Positions 53,891 to 63,380 are shown, counted from the stretch's first letter. The stretch is DNA of 64,000 nt from CAZRWD01 sp964603785 (GCA_964603785.1 CAZRWD010000007.1:1-64000); one strand, 5' to 3'. The notes: generated by a model from the sequence alone, not told the origin. Numbers and translations: made by a program.

Positions 53891-55326
53891 TCGGCGAGTA
53901 CTGCGGACTTTGCGGCGTGACGGGGGACGGCGAGGCACTGGCCCTCGTGGCCGAGGGGCTCCACGCTCAGCAGCACAGGGGCCAGGAGGCCGCCGGGATA
54001 CTCGTCGACACCGGCAGGGGCCTGGAGCTGCACAGGGGAATGGGCCTCGTCACGAGCGTGGTTGCCGGGATGCCCGAGCACTGGCGCACCCAGGGGATAC
54101 GGACGGCCATAGGCCACGTGCGGTACGGAACCTTCGGGAGCGGTTCGGTCGAGAACGCCCAGCCTCTGCTGGTGAGCATCGCGGGCATCCAGGCAGGGAT
54201 CGCCCACAACGGGACGATCTCGAACGCCGCCATGCTGCGCTCCGACCTCGAGAAGCGTGGCGCGATATTCCAGACGAACTCCGACACGGAGGTGGTCCTG
54301 CACCTCATGGCCACCAACCTCGAGCTGGGCGGCTTCGACCTCCGTGTCGCCCTCGAGATGGCGATCTCCTGCCTGGAGGGCGCATTCTGTCTCCTGGTGA
54401 TGACGCGCGACGGCATATACGCCGTCCGCGACACGCTGGGCTTCAGACCCCTGAGCCTCGGGAGGATCTCCGGCGGAGGATGGGCACTTGCCAGCGAGAC
54501 CATAGCGTTCCCGCTGTGCTGTGCCGAGTACGTCCGCGAGATCGAGGCGGGTGAGATACTGATGCTGCCCTCGGACGGCTCCGAGCCCCGCTCGTGGAGC
54601 TTCGGCGCCTCCCCCGGCCTCTTCAAGTCCAACGGCAGGCTCGCCCAGTGCATCTTCGAGCATGTCTACTTCGCCCGTCCCGGCAGCTTCGTCTTCGGGG
54701 ACAGCGTCTACGAGGTGCGCATCAGGATGGGGGAGCAGCTCGCCAGGGAAGCGCCCGTGGAGTGCGACACCGTCATCCCGGTGCCGGACAGCGGCATGTT
54801 CGCTGCGCTGGGCTACTCCCGCGAGCTCGGCATCCCCTTCGACATGGGATTCACCAGGAACCACTACGTCGGGCGGACCTTCATCGACCCGGCGACCGCC
54901 AGGCGTGCGGCGATGGTCACCCGCAAGCTCCAGCCGATACCCGAGGCGGTGAAGGACAGGCGCATCTGCGTCGTTGAGGACAGCATAGTCAGGGGCACGA
55001 CCAGCCGCGCCCGGATAAGGGCGCTTCGCGAGGCCGGCGCACGCGAGGTGCACATGCGCGTGAGCTGCCCGCCGCACAGGTTCGGCTGCTACTTCGGAAT
55101 CGACTTCCCCGAGCCCTCCATGCTGATCGCGAACAACTACACCCTCGAGGAGATCACGGCGCTGCTCGATCTGGACAGCCTGGCATACCTCTCCCGGGAC
55201 GGCATGCTCGGAGCCGTCAGGGCTCACGCACCATCCGACTACTGCACGGCATGCTTCAGCGGAGAGTATCCAGTGAAGCCCCCTGCCACGGGGGAGATCC
55301 CCAGGCCATGCGGAGGGGACCGGTGA
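53887..55326 (+). CDS. purF: Amidophosphoribosyltransferase
   Basis: This 479-aa enzyme starts purine synthesis, making phosphoribosylamine from PRPP and glutamine. A five-residue propeptide (MIGEY) precedes the nucleophile Cys. The PRPP loop VVEDSIVRGTTS and a C-terminal CTAC pair (YCTACFSGEYP) are present. This propeptide and the Cys pattern match the Fe-S type known from B. subtilis, which fits an anaerobic lifestyle. ATG 53887 overlaps the pyrG stop (ATGA). Confidence 0.96.
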   Translation: MIGEYCGLCGVTGDGEALALVAEGLHAQQHRGQEAAGILVDTGRGLELHRGMGLVTSVVAGMPEHWRTQGIRTAIGHVRYGTFGSGSVENAQPLLVSIAGIQAGIAHNGTISNAAMLRSDLEKRGAIFQTNSDTEVVLHLMATNLELGGFDLRVALEMAISCLEGAFCLLVMTRDGIYAVRDTLGFRPLSLGRISGGGWALASETIAFPLCCAEYVREIEAGEILMLPSDGSEPRSWSFGASPGLFKSNGRLAQCIFEHVYFARPGSFVFGDSVYEVRIRMGEQLAREAPVECDTVIPVPDSGMFAALGYSRELGIPFDMGFTRNHYVGRTFIDPATARRAAMVTRKLQPIPEAVKDRRICVVEDSIVRGTTSRARIRALREAGAREVHMRVSCPPHRFGCYFGIDFPEPSMLIANNYTLEEITALLDLDSLAYLSRDGMLGAVRAHAPSDYCTACFSGEYPVKPPATGEIPRPCGGDR

Positions 55327-56864
55327 AGCACAGGGGAGTCGCGATCCTCGACTTCGGATCGCAGTACAGCCAGCTGATCGCCAGGAAGGTCAGGGAGCTG
55401 GGGGTCTACTGCGAGCTCGTCCCGGGGAACGCCCCGGTCGAGGTGGTCCTGGCGACGGCCCCGGCAGCCCTCATCCTGTCGGGAGGCCCCAGCAGCGTCT
55501 ACGAGGACGGCGCTCCCAGGCCGGACCCCGCGGTGCTGGACATGGACATCCCCATCCTCGGCATCTGCTACGGCATGCAGCTTCTCGCCCTCCACGACGG
55601 CGGAGCGGTGGAGGGCGGCTTCGAGAGGGAGTACGGCCCGGCCAGGATAAGGCCTGCGCAGGGCTCGTCCATCATGCTCGGGATAGGCGACGGGCTGCAG
55701 GCGTGGATGAGCCACGGCGACCGCGTGGTCTCAGTTCCCGGGGGTTACTCGACGGCCGCCTCGACGGCCACCCTTCCGGTCGCGGCCATGGAGAACCCGG
55801 CCGCGAAGAGGTTCTGCGTGCAGTTCCACCCGGAGGTGGCGCACACGGAGTTCGGCGGGCAGGTCCTCTCCAACTTCCTCTTCAGCATCGCCGGGCTCTA
55901 CCCGGACTGGAACATGAAGTCCTTCCGGACCGAGGCGGTCGAGTGCATCCGACAGTCCGCCGGACCGGACGGGAGAGTGATCCTCGGCCTCTCCGGGGGG
56001 GTCGACTCCTCCGTCGTGGCGGCCCTCCTGCACGAGGCCCTGCCCGGGCGCTTCACCCCCATCTTCGTGGACACGGGGCTCCTCAGGCTCGGGGAGAGGG
56101 AGTCCGTGGAGGAGACCTTCAGGGGGCACTTCGGCATGAACCTCGTGGTGGTCGACGCGTCCGGCCTCTTCATCGACGCCCTGGCCGGGGTGTCCGATCC
56201 CGAGCGCAAGAGGAAGATCATCGGCGCGCTCTTCATAGATGTGTTCGAAAGGGCCGCGCGCGAGGCCGGGGGAGCTACCCACCTGGCACAGGGCACGCTG
56301 TACCCGGACGTCATCGAGAGCGTCTCCTTCAGGGGCCCCTCCGCGACCATCAAGAGCCACCACAACGTGGGTGGGCTGCCCGAGAAGATGGACCTTGAGC
56401 TCATCGAGCCCCTCAGGGAGCTCTTCAAGGACGAGGTCAGGGCCCTCGGATTCGAGCTCGGCCTCCCCGCCGACCTCGTCGGCAGGCATCCCTTCCCCGG
56501 ACCGGGGCTGGCGGTGCGGATACTCGGGCCGGTATGCGCCGCGGATCTCGACATCCTGCGCAGGGTGGACCACGTATACATCACCTATCTCAGGGAGAAC
56601 GGCCTCTACGACATGATCTGGCAGGCCTTCGCGGTGCTTCTCCCGGTGCGGACCGTGGGCGTCATGGGGGACCAGCGGACCTACGACCGGGTGATCGCCC
56701 TCAGGGCGGTCACCTCAACCGACGGGATGACGGCCGACTGGTTCCGCATGGAGCCCGGGCACCTCGCGGCGCTGTCGAGCGAGATCGTGAACAGGGTGAA
56801 GGGTGTGAACCGGGTGGTGTACGACATCTCGTCGAAGCCCCCCGCCACGATAGAGTGGGAATGA
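55323..56864 (+). CDS. guaA: GMP synthase (glutamine-hydrolysing)
   Basis: This 513-aa enzyme converts XMP to GMP. Glutaminase marks are DFGSQYSQLIARKV, GICYGMQLL and QFHPEVAHTEFG. The ATP-pyrophosphatase P-loop is LSGGVDSSVVA, and the dimerisation block includes KSHHNVGGLPEKM. The start is GTG 55323, overlapping the purF stop (GTGA) with GGAGGGG before it. Together with pyrG and purF it supplies CTP and guanine nucleotides, and all three use glutamine. Confidence 0.97.
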   Translation: MKHRGVAILDFGSQYSQLIARKVRELGVYCELVPGNAPVEVVLATAPAALILSGGPSSVYEDGAPRPDPAVLDMDIPILGICYGMQLLALHDGGAVEGGFEREYGPARIRPAQGSSIMLGIGDGLQAWMSHGDRVVSVPGGYSTAASTATLPVAAMENPAAKRFCVQFHPEVAHTEFGGQVLSNFLFSIAGLYPDWNMKSFRTEAVECIRQSAGPDGRVILGLSGGVDSSVVAALLHEALPGRFTPIFVDTGLLRLGERESVEETFRGHFGMNLVVVDASGLFIDALAGVSDPERKRKIIGALFIDVFERAAREAGGATHLAQGTLYPDVIESVSFRGPSATIKSHHNVGGLPEKMDLELIEPLRELFKDEVRALGFELGLPADLVGRHPFPGPGLAVRILGPVCAADLDILRRVDHVYITYLRENGLYDMIWQAFAVLLPVRTVGVMGDQRTYDRVIALRAVTSTDGMTADWFRMEPGHLAALSSEIVNRVKGVNRVVYDISSKPPATIEWE

Positions 56865-57820
56865 GGCGCGGGGCCGGGAGGGTCCTTCGCGACTACTCGG
56901 GGATCCTCGCCGGATCGATCCTCTTCGGGGCCGGCTACGCCTGGTTCCTCTTCCCCTTCAGGGTCTCGCCCGGCGGGGTCGGGGGCCTGGGTCAGATCCT
57001 GTACATGCTCACCGGCCTCCCCGAGAGCTTCTGGATGATGGTCCTGAACGTGCCGCTCTTCGTGGCGGGATGGATCTTCGTCGGACGGCAGTTCGGGCTC
57101 AGGAGCTTCCTCGGGGCGATGATCTCGACCGGCATGTGCTGGGCGATGAGCCCGGCTCACATGTCCTTCCTCCCGGACTACGGCGATCTCGTTCACAACC
57201 TGGCGGGTCCCGGCGAGCCGGTGCGCCTCGCCTTCCTCCTCGAAGGGTCCTCCCCCGTGGACGTGCTGCTGGCGAGCATCGCGGGCTCCACTCTCCTGGG
57301 CATAGGCCTGGGACTCATCTTCCGCTCGAGGGGGTCGACGGGCGGAACCGACATCCCGGTCGCCATCCTCCGCAAGTACACGGGCCTGTCGATCAGCACG
57401 GGCTACTGGATGGTCGAGTCGGTCATCATACTCGCCTCCGGCATCGCATTCGGCAATGCGCCGCTCGTCATCTGGTCTTATCTGAACCTGTTCCTCTGCT
57501 CGCGGATGACCGACCTGGCAGCCGAGGGCATGCCCTATGTCAAGGCCGCCATGATAGTGACCTCGAAGCCGGACCAGATCCGCGACGCGATCTACGACGA
57601 GCTGGACAGGGGCGTGACGTTCCTGAAGGCCGAGGGCGGCTTCGCCCGCAGGCCCAGGGACGTCGTCTACGTCTGCGTGCACCGCAGGCAGGTCAGGATA
57701 CTCCAGGAGATCGTCAGGGAGATCGACCCGAGGGCCTTCGTGGTCCTCCACGATGCGTACGACGTCATGGGCTACGGCTTCAGGAGGCGCACGATCGACT
57801 TCGACGACCCCATGGGCTGA
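56861..57820 (+). CDS. YitT-family membrane protein (DUF161 plus DUF2179)
   Basis: This 319-aa protein has five to six membrane helices. Hallmarks are FPFRVSPGGVGGLGQIL and the SRGSTGGTDIPVAILRKY loop. A C-terminal soluble DUF2179 domain follows (ELDRGVTFLKAEGGF, VVYVCVHRRQVRILQEIV). The function is unknown. ATG 56861 overlaps the guaA stop, making it the fourth coupled gene of the nucleotide operon. Confidence 0.9.
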   Translation: MRRGAGRVLRDYSGILAGSILFGAGYAWFLFPFRVSPGGVGGLGQILYMLTGLPESFWMMVLNVPLFVAGWIFVGRQFGLRSFLGAMISTGMCWAMSPAHMSFLPDYGDLVHNLAGPGEPVRLAFLLEGSSPVDVLLASIAGSTLLGIGLGLIFRSRGSTGGTDIPVAILRKYTGLSISTGYWMVESVIILASGIAFGNAPLVIWSYLNLFLCSRMTDLAAEGMPYVKAAMIVTSKPDQIRDAIYDELDRGVTFLKAEGGFARRPRDVVYVCVHRRQVRILQEIVREIDPRAFVVLHDAYDVMGYGFRRRTIDFDDPMG

Positions 57821-57889
57821 ACGGCTTTCGCCCCGGGTTCCCATGGGGTATCATTGTCCCGCGCCGTATGCCGGAAGGGAGGCATGATC

Positions 57890-58543
57890 ATGAACAGGGC
57901 CGTACTCCTGTTCGCTCTCGCGGCAGCCGCCTGCGGGACAAACCCCGGAGGCGGGGGCGGTTCCGACGGGGACTACTTCCCCCACGGCATCGCGAGCTCC
58001 TGGCAGTACGAGAGATACGGATCCGTGGACACGCTGGGGGTGACCTTCGTGATGCAGGGGGAGCGCTCCGTCACCGTAAGCGCAAGCATGTCGGGCGGCG
58101 GGGCGGAGTTCGCCGAGCTGTCGTCCCTGGGCTACGACACCCTCTATGCGGCCGGGATCGACTCGCTCTTCCTCCCACTCGCGGGGGTCACGGTGATGAG
58201 GATAGACGGCTCGGGGGTATGGACCTTCACCGACACGCTCATGACCGACTCGGTGATGATCGCCCGGTTCCCGCTGACGGTCGGGGACTCCTGGAGCGCC
58301 CATCAGGACCCCCAGGTCACCGGGCAGGTGATCGCCATGGACGAGACGGTGGACGTCCCGGACGGCACGTTCGAGGATGTGCTCCACCTGAGGCTGCACG
58401 AGCCGGGAACGGTCCAGACGGTCACCGACCTCTGGTTCGCGCCCGGAACTGGTTGCATAGCAAGCGGTGTCGAGGTTTCAGCGGCAGGCTCGGTCGTGCT
58501 GTACGAGCTCGACGAGGAACTGGTCTCTCATTTCGTCTACTGA
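57890..58543 (+). CDS. Lipoprotein, member 1 of a local paralogous family
   Basis: This 217-aa protein has a lipobox signal (LLFALAAAACG), so it is anchored by an N-terminal lipid-modified Cys. The mature part shares with two further lipoproteins encoded here a DYFPxxxxxxW opening and a late VPDGTFEDVLHLRL element. It looks beta-rich. GGAAGGGAGG lies seven bases before ATG 57890. A GGTATCATTG string upstream (57848-57857) recurs before the third member. The function is unknown. Confidence 0.8.
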   Translation: MNRAVLLFALAAAACGTNPGGGGGSDGDYFPHGIASSWQYERYGSVDTLGVTFVMQGERSVTVSASMSGGGAEFAELSSLGYDTLYAAGIDSLFLPLAGVTVMRIDGSGVWTFTDTLMTDSVMIARFPLTVGDSWSAHQDPQVTGQVIAMDETVDVPDGTFEDVLHLRLHEPGTVQTVTDLWFAPGTGCIASGVEVSAAGSVVLYELDEELVSHFVY

Positions 58544-58555
58544 CGGGGGGATTTG

Positions 58556-59257
58556 ATGGCTAGACTCGCTATCGTCCTGGCCGCGGGCCTTCTGGTTCTC
58601 GCCTGCGGCGACAACGATGCGGCCGGCCCGTCCGGTCCGGGACCGGGACCCGGGGAGGAGGTCGACTACTTCCCCTTCACGGTCGGCAACACGTGGCTCA
58701 TGACCAGGTCGGGCACCGGCAGCAACGGGCAGTCCGACTACACGGTCACGGGATCCTATTCGATCACCGTGACCAGAACCCTCTCCCACCAGGGCGGTTT
58801 CGAGGTATTCGAGGTCCTCACCGCAGGGCAGGACACGATCCACCTGGAGACCGGGCCCCGGCCGCAGGAGCCCTACTCCTACATCGACCTGGTGAGGGAT
58901 GCCGAAACGGCCCTGACCAGCTATACGGACACCATCTCGACCATCCCCGAGTGGACCATCCCCCTCCCTCCCGAGGTCGGGGCAACCTGGCTCTACACCT
59001 CGACCCCGATGGAGATCTGGGCCGGCGTGGCCTCCCTCACCGAGGAGCTGACGGCGCCTGCGGGGAGTTTCGAGGATGTCCTGCTGATAACGATGGCCTG
59101 GGCCCCGGACTCCGCCTCGACCGACTCGCTGGCCCACTTCTTCGCCCCGGACGTCGGCTTCCTCTCGACCGCGAGACGCACCGCGGACACCGTTGCCGGA
59201 TCCTGGCTCGAGACGGAGGACCTCCTGACGTCCTACACCGTCCAGACCACACCCTGA
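58556..59257 (+). CDS. Lipoprotein, member 2 of a local paralogous family
   Basis: This 233-aa protein has a signal and lipobox (LLVLACG). The mature chain starts with a Gly-Pro-rich linker, then VDYFPFTVGNTWLM. The family motif reappears as PAGSFEDVLLITM. It follows member 1 by 12 bp on the same strand, and GGGGGGAT precedes the ATG. Confidence 0.8.
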   Translation: MARLAIVLAAGLLVLACGDNDAAGPSGPGPGPGEEVDYFPFTVGNTWLMTRSGTGSNGQSDYTVTGSYSITVTRTLSHQGGFEVFEVLTAGQDTIHLETGPRPQEPYSYIDLVRDAETALTSYTDTISTIPEWTIPLPPEVGATWLYTSTPMEIWAGVASLTEELTAPAGSFEDVLLITMAWAPDSASTDSLAHFFAPDVGFLSTARRTADTVAGSWLETEDLLTSYTVQTTP

Positions 59258-59276
59258 AGTCCCGCAAGGAGGGAAA

Positions 59277-59603
59277 ATGAGCGGCAGAAAGGGCTTCTTC
59301 GGTTCTCTCTACGACTTCTCGTTCTCTTCCTTCATCTTCCCCAGGCTGGTCAGGTTCCTCTACGCCGTCTGCCTGATCCTGGTGACCATCGGCGCGCTGG
59401 GCGCGCTGGTCGGCGCGCTCGCAGGCGGTGACTTCCTCAGGGATAACTTCGACTTCGAACTGCCCGGCTGGACGGCGCTCATCATCGTGCCCGTCGCGTA
59501 CTTCATCTACATAATATTGCTGCGCATCTGGTTCGAGATGATCTACGTGCTCTTCGGCATCTACGAGAACACCGGCCGCATCGCGGACAGGGGCGGCGTC
59601 TGA
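59277..59603 (+). CDS. DUF4282-type small membrane protein
   Basis: This 108-aa protein has two membrane helices (about residues 25-50 and 65-92). The family phrases are FIFPRLVRFLYAVCLI and RIWFEMIYVLFGIYENT. The function is unknown. AAGGAGG precedes ATG 59277. It sits 19 bp after lipoprotein member 2. Confidence 0.85.
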   Translation: MSGRKGFFGSLYDFSFSSFIFPRLVRFLYAVCLILVTIGALGALVGALAGGDFLRDNFDFELPGWTALIIVPVAYFIYIILLRIWFEMIYVLFGIYENTGRIADRGGV

Positions 59604-59642
59604 AGACGCTCATGCCGTCCGAGTCCGGCTGAGCGACCCGCC

Positions 59643-60398
59643 ATGAGGCTCGCGGACACCCACTGCCACATCTACTGCGAGCCTCTCGGCGCCGACCTGG
59701 ACGGGGTGGTCCGGCGCGCCAGGGAGGCCGGGGTGGAGTTCGTCGTGGTGCCGGCCGATTTCCGCGAATCGTGGCCCTTCGTAGAATCGCTCGCCGGAGA
59801 CGGGTTCCTGCTCCCCTCCCTCGGGCTGCACCCCTGGCGCGCATCTCCCGTGGACATCCCCGATCTCCGCCGGAGGCTCGAGGGGTGCGGGGCCGTGGCC
59901 GTGGGAGAGATCGGCCTCGACAAGGCCGTGGACTCCCCCCCGCTCCGCGAGCAGATGGCCTGCTTCGAGCCCCAGCTCGACCTCGCACTCGAGATGGGCC
60001 TGCCGGTGCTCCTGCATTGCCGGAGGGCCTTCGACGAGCTCGAGCTCGTCCTTCGCGGCCGCGGCGGCGCCGTCAGGGGGATCCTGCATGCCTTCTCGCG
60101 CTCGTGGGAGGTGGCTTCGAGGTTCATCGACCTGGGCCTCTGCGTGGCCTTCGGCGGAGCTGTGACGAGGCCCGCCGCGAAGAGGGCGAGGGATGCCGCG
60201 GCCCGCCTGCCTCTCGACAGGATCGTGCTGGAGACGGATGCGCCCTCGATAGCGATGGAGGGGATCCCTCCCGAATCGGTGGAGCCTGCGCACGTCCTCC
60301 TGGCCGCCGAGGCGCTCGCTTCCCTCAGGGGGATCACCGCCGCCGAGGCGGGGGAGGTGACGACGGGCAATGCGGCAAGGCTCTTCGGCCTCGACTGA
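59643..60398 (+). CDS. TatD-family metal-dependent hydrolase
   Basis: This 251-aa TIM-barrel hydrolase has the metal-binding pair DTHCHIY at its start, GEIGLDKAVDSP in the middle, then LLHCRRA and ETDAPSI. TatD family members act as 3'-5' exonucleases/deoxyribonucleases or related hydrolases. The ribosome site is weak. It overlaps the TcdA-like gene by 29 bp. Confidence 0.9.
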   Translation: MRLADTHCHIYCEPLGADLDGVVRRAREAGVEFVVVPADFRESWPFVESLAGDGFLLPSLGLHPWRASPVDIPDLRRRLEGCGAVAVGEIGLDKAVDSPPLREQMACFEPQLDLALEMGLPVLLHCRRAFDELELVLRGRGGAVRGILHAFSRSWEVASRFIDLGLCVAFGGAVTRPAAKRARDAAARLPLDRIVLETDAPSIAMEGIPPESVEPAHVLLAAEALASLRGITAAEAGEVTTGNAARLFGLD

Positions 60399-61143
60399 GG
60401 CCAGGTTCGCCAGGACCGCGGAGTTCTTCGGGCCGGATGCCTTCGCCCGCATCCGGGGTTCTCTCGTCACTGTCATCGGGCTGGGAGGAGTGGGCTCGCA
60501 CGCCGCGGTCTCGCTCGCGCGCAACGGTCTGGGACGGATGCTGCTCGTGGATCCCGACCTCTTGACGGAGAGCTCCCTCAACAGGAGCCCCTTCGCCGGA
60601 CCGGAGGACGTAGGGGGGCTCAAGGCCGAGCTGCTCGCACGGCACATCTCCCGGGTCTGCCCGGAGACCGGCTGCGCCTGGATGGACGAATTCGCCGACG
60701 AGGAGACGGTCCCGCGCATCCTCGACCCCCGCCCCGACCTCGTGGTCGACGCGATCGACGGCCTGAACCCCAAGGCCGCACTCCTGGCCTTCTGCGTCTC
60801 GAGAGGCATCCCCGTCGTCAGCAGCATGGGAGCATCTTCGCGGATCGACCCTTCCGCCGTCAGGGTCGGGGACATCTCCCTCACCGACGTATGCCCGCTG
60901 GCGCGGAAGGTGCGGCAGTACCTGAGGAGGAGGGGTGTCTCGTCCGGAGTGACCTGCGTGTGGTCCGTCGAGAGCCCGCCGGTCCCGCCCGGACCTCCCG
61001 ACGACTCCGAGATGGTCGTAAGGCGTGGCAGGATAAGGAACAGGCTGCCCGGGGCGGGGGCGCTGCCGGGCATCTTCGGCTACGCCTGCGCCGCCGCCGC
61101 GATGCGCATACTCGCGGATCCGGGCCGTTCCGTCGGCGTCTGA
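60370..61143 (+). CDS. ThiF/E1-fold protein, likely tRNA threonylcarbamoyladenosine dehydratase
   Basis: This 257-aa protein has an E1-like nucleotide fold. The ATP site is VIGLGGVGSHAAVSLARNGLG, with acidic VDPDLLTESSLNRSPF and the family element VVDAIDGLNPKAALL. This composition matches TcdA/CsdL, which turns t6A in tRNA into its cyclic form. Other ThiF-type functions are possible. ATG 60370 lies inside the tatD coding region. Confidence 0.85.
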   Translation: MRQGSSASTEARFARTAEFFGPDAFARIRGSLVTVIGLGGVGSHAAVSLARNGLGRMLLVDPDLLTESSLNRSPFAGPEDVGGLKAELLARHISRVCPETGCAWMDEFADEETVPRILDPRPDLVVDAIDGLNPKAALLAFCVSRGIPVVSSMGASSRIDPSAVRVGDISLTDVCPLARKVRQYLRRRGVSSGVTCVWSVESPPVPPGPPDDSEMVVRRGRIRNRLPGAGALPGIFGYACAAAAMRILADPGRSVGV

Positions 61144-61223
61144 AGGACGGTTTTACGGTCGCGTCGCGACGGCGGTATCATTGCAGACGGGACCCGGCCG
61201 CGCGCCGGGGGTTGGGAGGGGAG

Positions 61224-61898
61224 ATGAGACTCCGCACTAGATCCGGATACGTTTTCGCAGCCTGTCTGGCAGCGTTTCTCGCGGCCTGCGGCGACGGGTC
61301 GAACGGGCCTTCGGCGGCCGAGGACTACTTCCCCGTGGCGACGGGCAACGAATGGGAGTTCGACCTCTCCGGCACCGGGACGGTCGACACATTCGACGTC
61401 GAGATCTCCGGCTCCATGGAGATCGGGGTAGGCGACACGGTACAGCTCGACATCGGCCTGACAGCCTTCGAGGTCACCTCGGAGGTCATCCAGATCCTGG
61501 ACGTGGAGCAGGGCATGTGGTCCGACACTACCATAGAGATCGACACCTTCTTCTGGCATGTCGCCGGCGGCCAGATTGGCCAGTACGAGACCCTCGACGA
61601 CAGCACGGCACGGCTGATCCACTCCCCGCCCATCGAGCCGGGCCGCATCTGGTTCCCCGGTCCGGACGAGCCCAACGGCAGCTACGAGGTGATCTCCGTC
61701 GACGGGACCGTGACCGTGCCCTACGGCACATTCGAGGACTGCGCGCACATCTTCCACGACAACCCCGACAGCCTGAGCGAGTCGGACGACTTCCACGCGC
61801 CCGGCATCGGCCCCGTACTCATACAGGTTCACGTGGACGTCGACTCGATCGTCTGGGATGCGGACTATTCGCTGACCTGGACCAGCCTGCAGAGATAG
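61224..61898 (+). CDS. Lipoprotein, member 3 of a local paralogous family
   Basis: This 224-aa protein has a lipobox (CLAAFLAACG). The mature part begins EDYFPVATGNEWEF and later has VPYGTFEDCAHIF, matching the other two members at 57890 and 58556. GGGAGGGGAG precedes ATG 61224. A GGTATCATTG string (61174-61183) lies upstream, as before member 1, and may be a shared promoter element. Confidence 0.8.
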   Translation: MRLRTRSGYVFAACLAAFLAACGDGSNGPSAAEDYFPVATGNEWEFDLSGTGTVDTFDVEISGSMEIGVGDTVQLDIGLTAFEVTSEVIQILDVEQGMWSDTTIEIDTFFWHVAGGQIGQYETLDDSTARLIHSPPIEPGRIWFPGPDEPNGSYEVISVDGTVTVPYGTFEDCAHIFHDNPDSLSESDDFHAPGIGPVLIQVHVDVDSIVWDADYSLTWTSLQR

Positions 61899-61956
61899 GC
61901 CGCGCCGCGGGGGGCCGATGCCCGCGGTCGACCAGGCCTACGGAAGGATGGAGAGG

Positions 61957-63078
61957 ATGAGTGGAGGCATGGCTCGGACGGCCACTGTGTTCCTTGCGGC
62001 AGCTCTCGGTGCGGTCGCCTGCGGCGGGTCCGGACCCGGGCAGGAGGTCCGGGAGCCGGTCGGGGTCGTGCTGGAGATAGTCGACAGCATCGGGATGGCG
62101 GCGGGGGATACGAACCTCGTCCTCGGCTCCATCGACCGTGCGTGCCGGATGCCCGACGGTTCGATAGTCGTCCTGGACCGCATTGCCTGCTGCATACGCA
62201 GGTTCGGCCCCGACGGAACGTTCGTCGGGAGGTACGGCAGGCGCGGCTCGGGCCCGGGCGAGTACCTGAACCCGAGCGACATGGTCGTACTCGGCGACGG
62301 CAGGGTGATGGTCTGCGACATCTTCACGGGCGGGGTGCACCTTCTCGACACCGCGCTGGTCGACCAGGGGGTGAAGCTGCCCTTCTACGCCGACCCGCCG
62401 TTCTTCCCGGTCGCGGCGCTCGACTCCTCCTTCGTCGCGGGCGCCTATGAGATGAGGATCGAGGAGGACGCGATCGTGATCGACTACTTCGTGGGGCGGT
62501 TCGACATGGCCAGCGAGCCCTCGGTAACGTACAGGCGGACGGACATCCCCGTCGATCCCTCCGATGCAACGCAGATCGTCGACGTGCTGCTGTACCATGC
62601 CAGGTGGGCGGTGGACCCGGACGGGAACGTGTTCGTCGCCCCGATCTCCACCGACACCTACGAGGTGACCGGGTATCGCACGGACGGCACGGAGTACATG
62701 ACCATCACCCGCGATGTCGATCCCGTGCCCAGGTCCGAGGAGGAGATCGCCCTCGAGGAGGCGTTCATCGAGAACCGGATGATCTCTTACGGCAGCAGCC
62801 TCCCCCCGGACTACCACCCCTCCCCCTGGCGCCCTCAGATCGTCGACATCCATGCCGACGGAGAGGGCAGGATATGGGTGCAGCGGGGCACGGGCGAGGT
62901 ACCGGAGTTCGACGTCTACGACCCGGCGGGCGTGCTCCTGTATTCCGCGACCGTGCCCGGAGCGGAGCGGGACGGCCGCTACTGGCGGTTCTTCATGGAC
63001 GGCGAAGGCATCCTGGCATGGTCCGACGACCCGCCCGACCATCCCGTCCTTTACCTGCTCGAGGCGTCCGGACCGTGA
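61957..63078 (+). CDS. Lipoprotein with beta-propeller (NHL-like) repeats
   Basis: This protein of about 373 residues has a lipoprotein signal (ATVFLAAALGAVACGG). Repeated phrases of the six-bladed propeller type follow: ACRMPDGSIVVLD, RRFGPDGTFVGRYGRRGSGPGEY, DMVVLGDGRVMVCD and DIHADGEGRIWVQ. Such propellers bind ligands or proteins at the cell surface. Several start codons are close together (61948, 61957, 61969); 61957 has GGAGAGG before it. Confidence 0.75.
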   Translation: MSGGMARTATVFLAAALGAVACGGSGPGQEVREPVGVVLEIVDSIGMAAGDTNLVLGSIDRACRMPDGSIVVLDRIACCIRRFGPDGTFVGRYGRRGSGPGEYLNPSDMVVLGDGRVMVCDIFTGGVHLLDTALVDQGVKLPFYADPPFFPVAALDSSFVAGAYEMRIEEDAIVIDYFVGRFDMASEPSVTYRRTDIPVDPSDATQIVDVLLYHARWAVDPDGNVFVAPISTDTYEVTGYRTDGTEYMTITRDVDPVPRSEEEIALEEAFIENRMISYGSSLPPDYHPSPWRPQIVDIHADGEGRIWVQRGTGEVPEFDVYDPAGVLLYSATVPGAERDGRYWRFFMDGEGILAWSDDPPDHPVLYLLEASGP

Positions 63079-63380
63079 GGCGCCCGGCGCCCGCCTTCGC
63101 CATGCCTCTCCTCGGGGGCGGGGCCCGGGATCTCGTGCATCCACCTCCGGGAGGGCGACGACGCAAACTCCCTGGGCGCCGGTGGGAGGATCTCGACGAG
63201 CGTGCAGGCGCTCTCTGGGGGGGGCCTGCCGGAGGGTGGCCGGCGATCTCGTCGACGACCGGCTCGCCGGTGCGGGAATCGGCTGCGGGCCGCCCCGATG
63301 CTGGCGACGGGGGTGGAACCCCTTGCACACGGAGGGGTTTCAGTCTGGAGATCATCATGTCTCTCATGGAAAGGGCTCGG
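63079..63380. other. Intergenic region with one hairpin
   Basis: This is a very GC-rich stretch without a supported gene. A stem AACCCCT/AGGGGTT (about 63317-63323 and 63333-63339) sits about 40 bp before the next gene. It has no T-run. It could be a transcript-end or leader structure. Confidence 0.4.
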
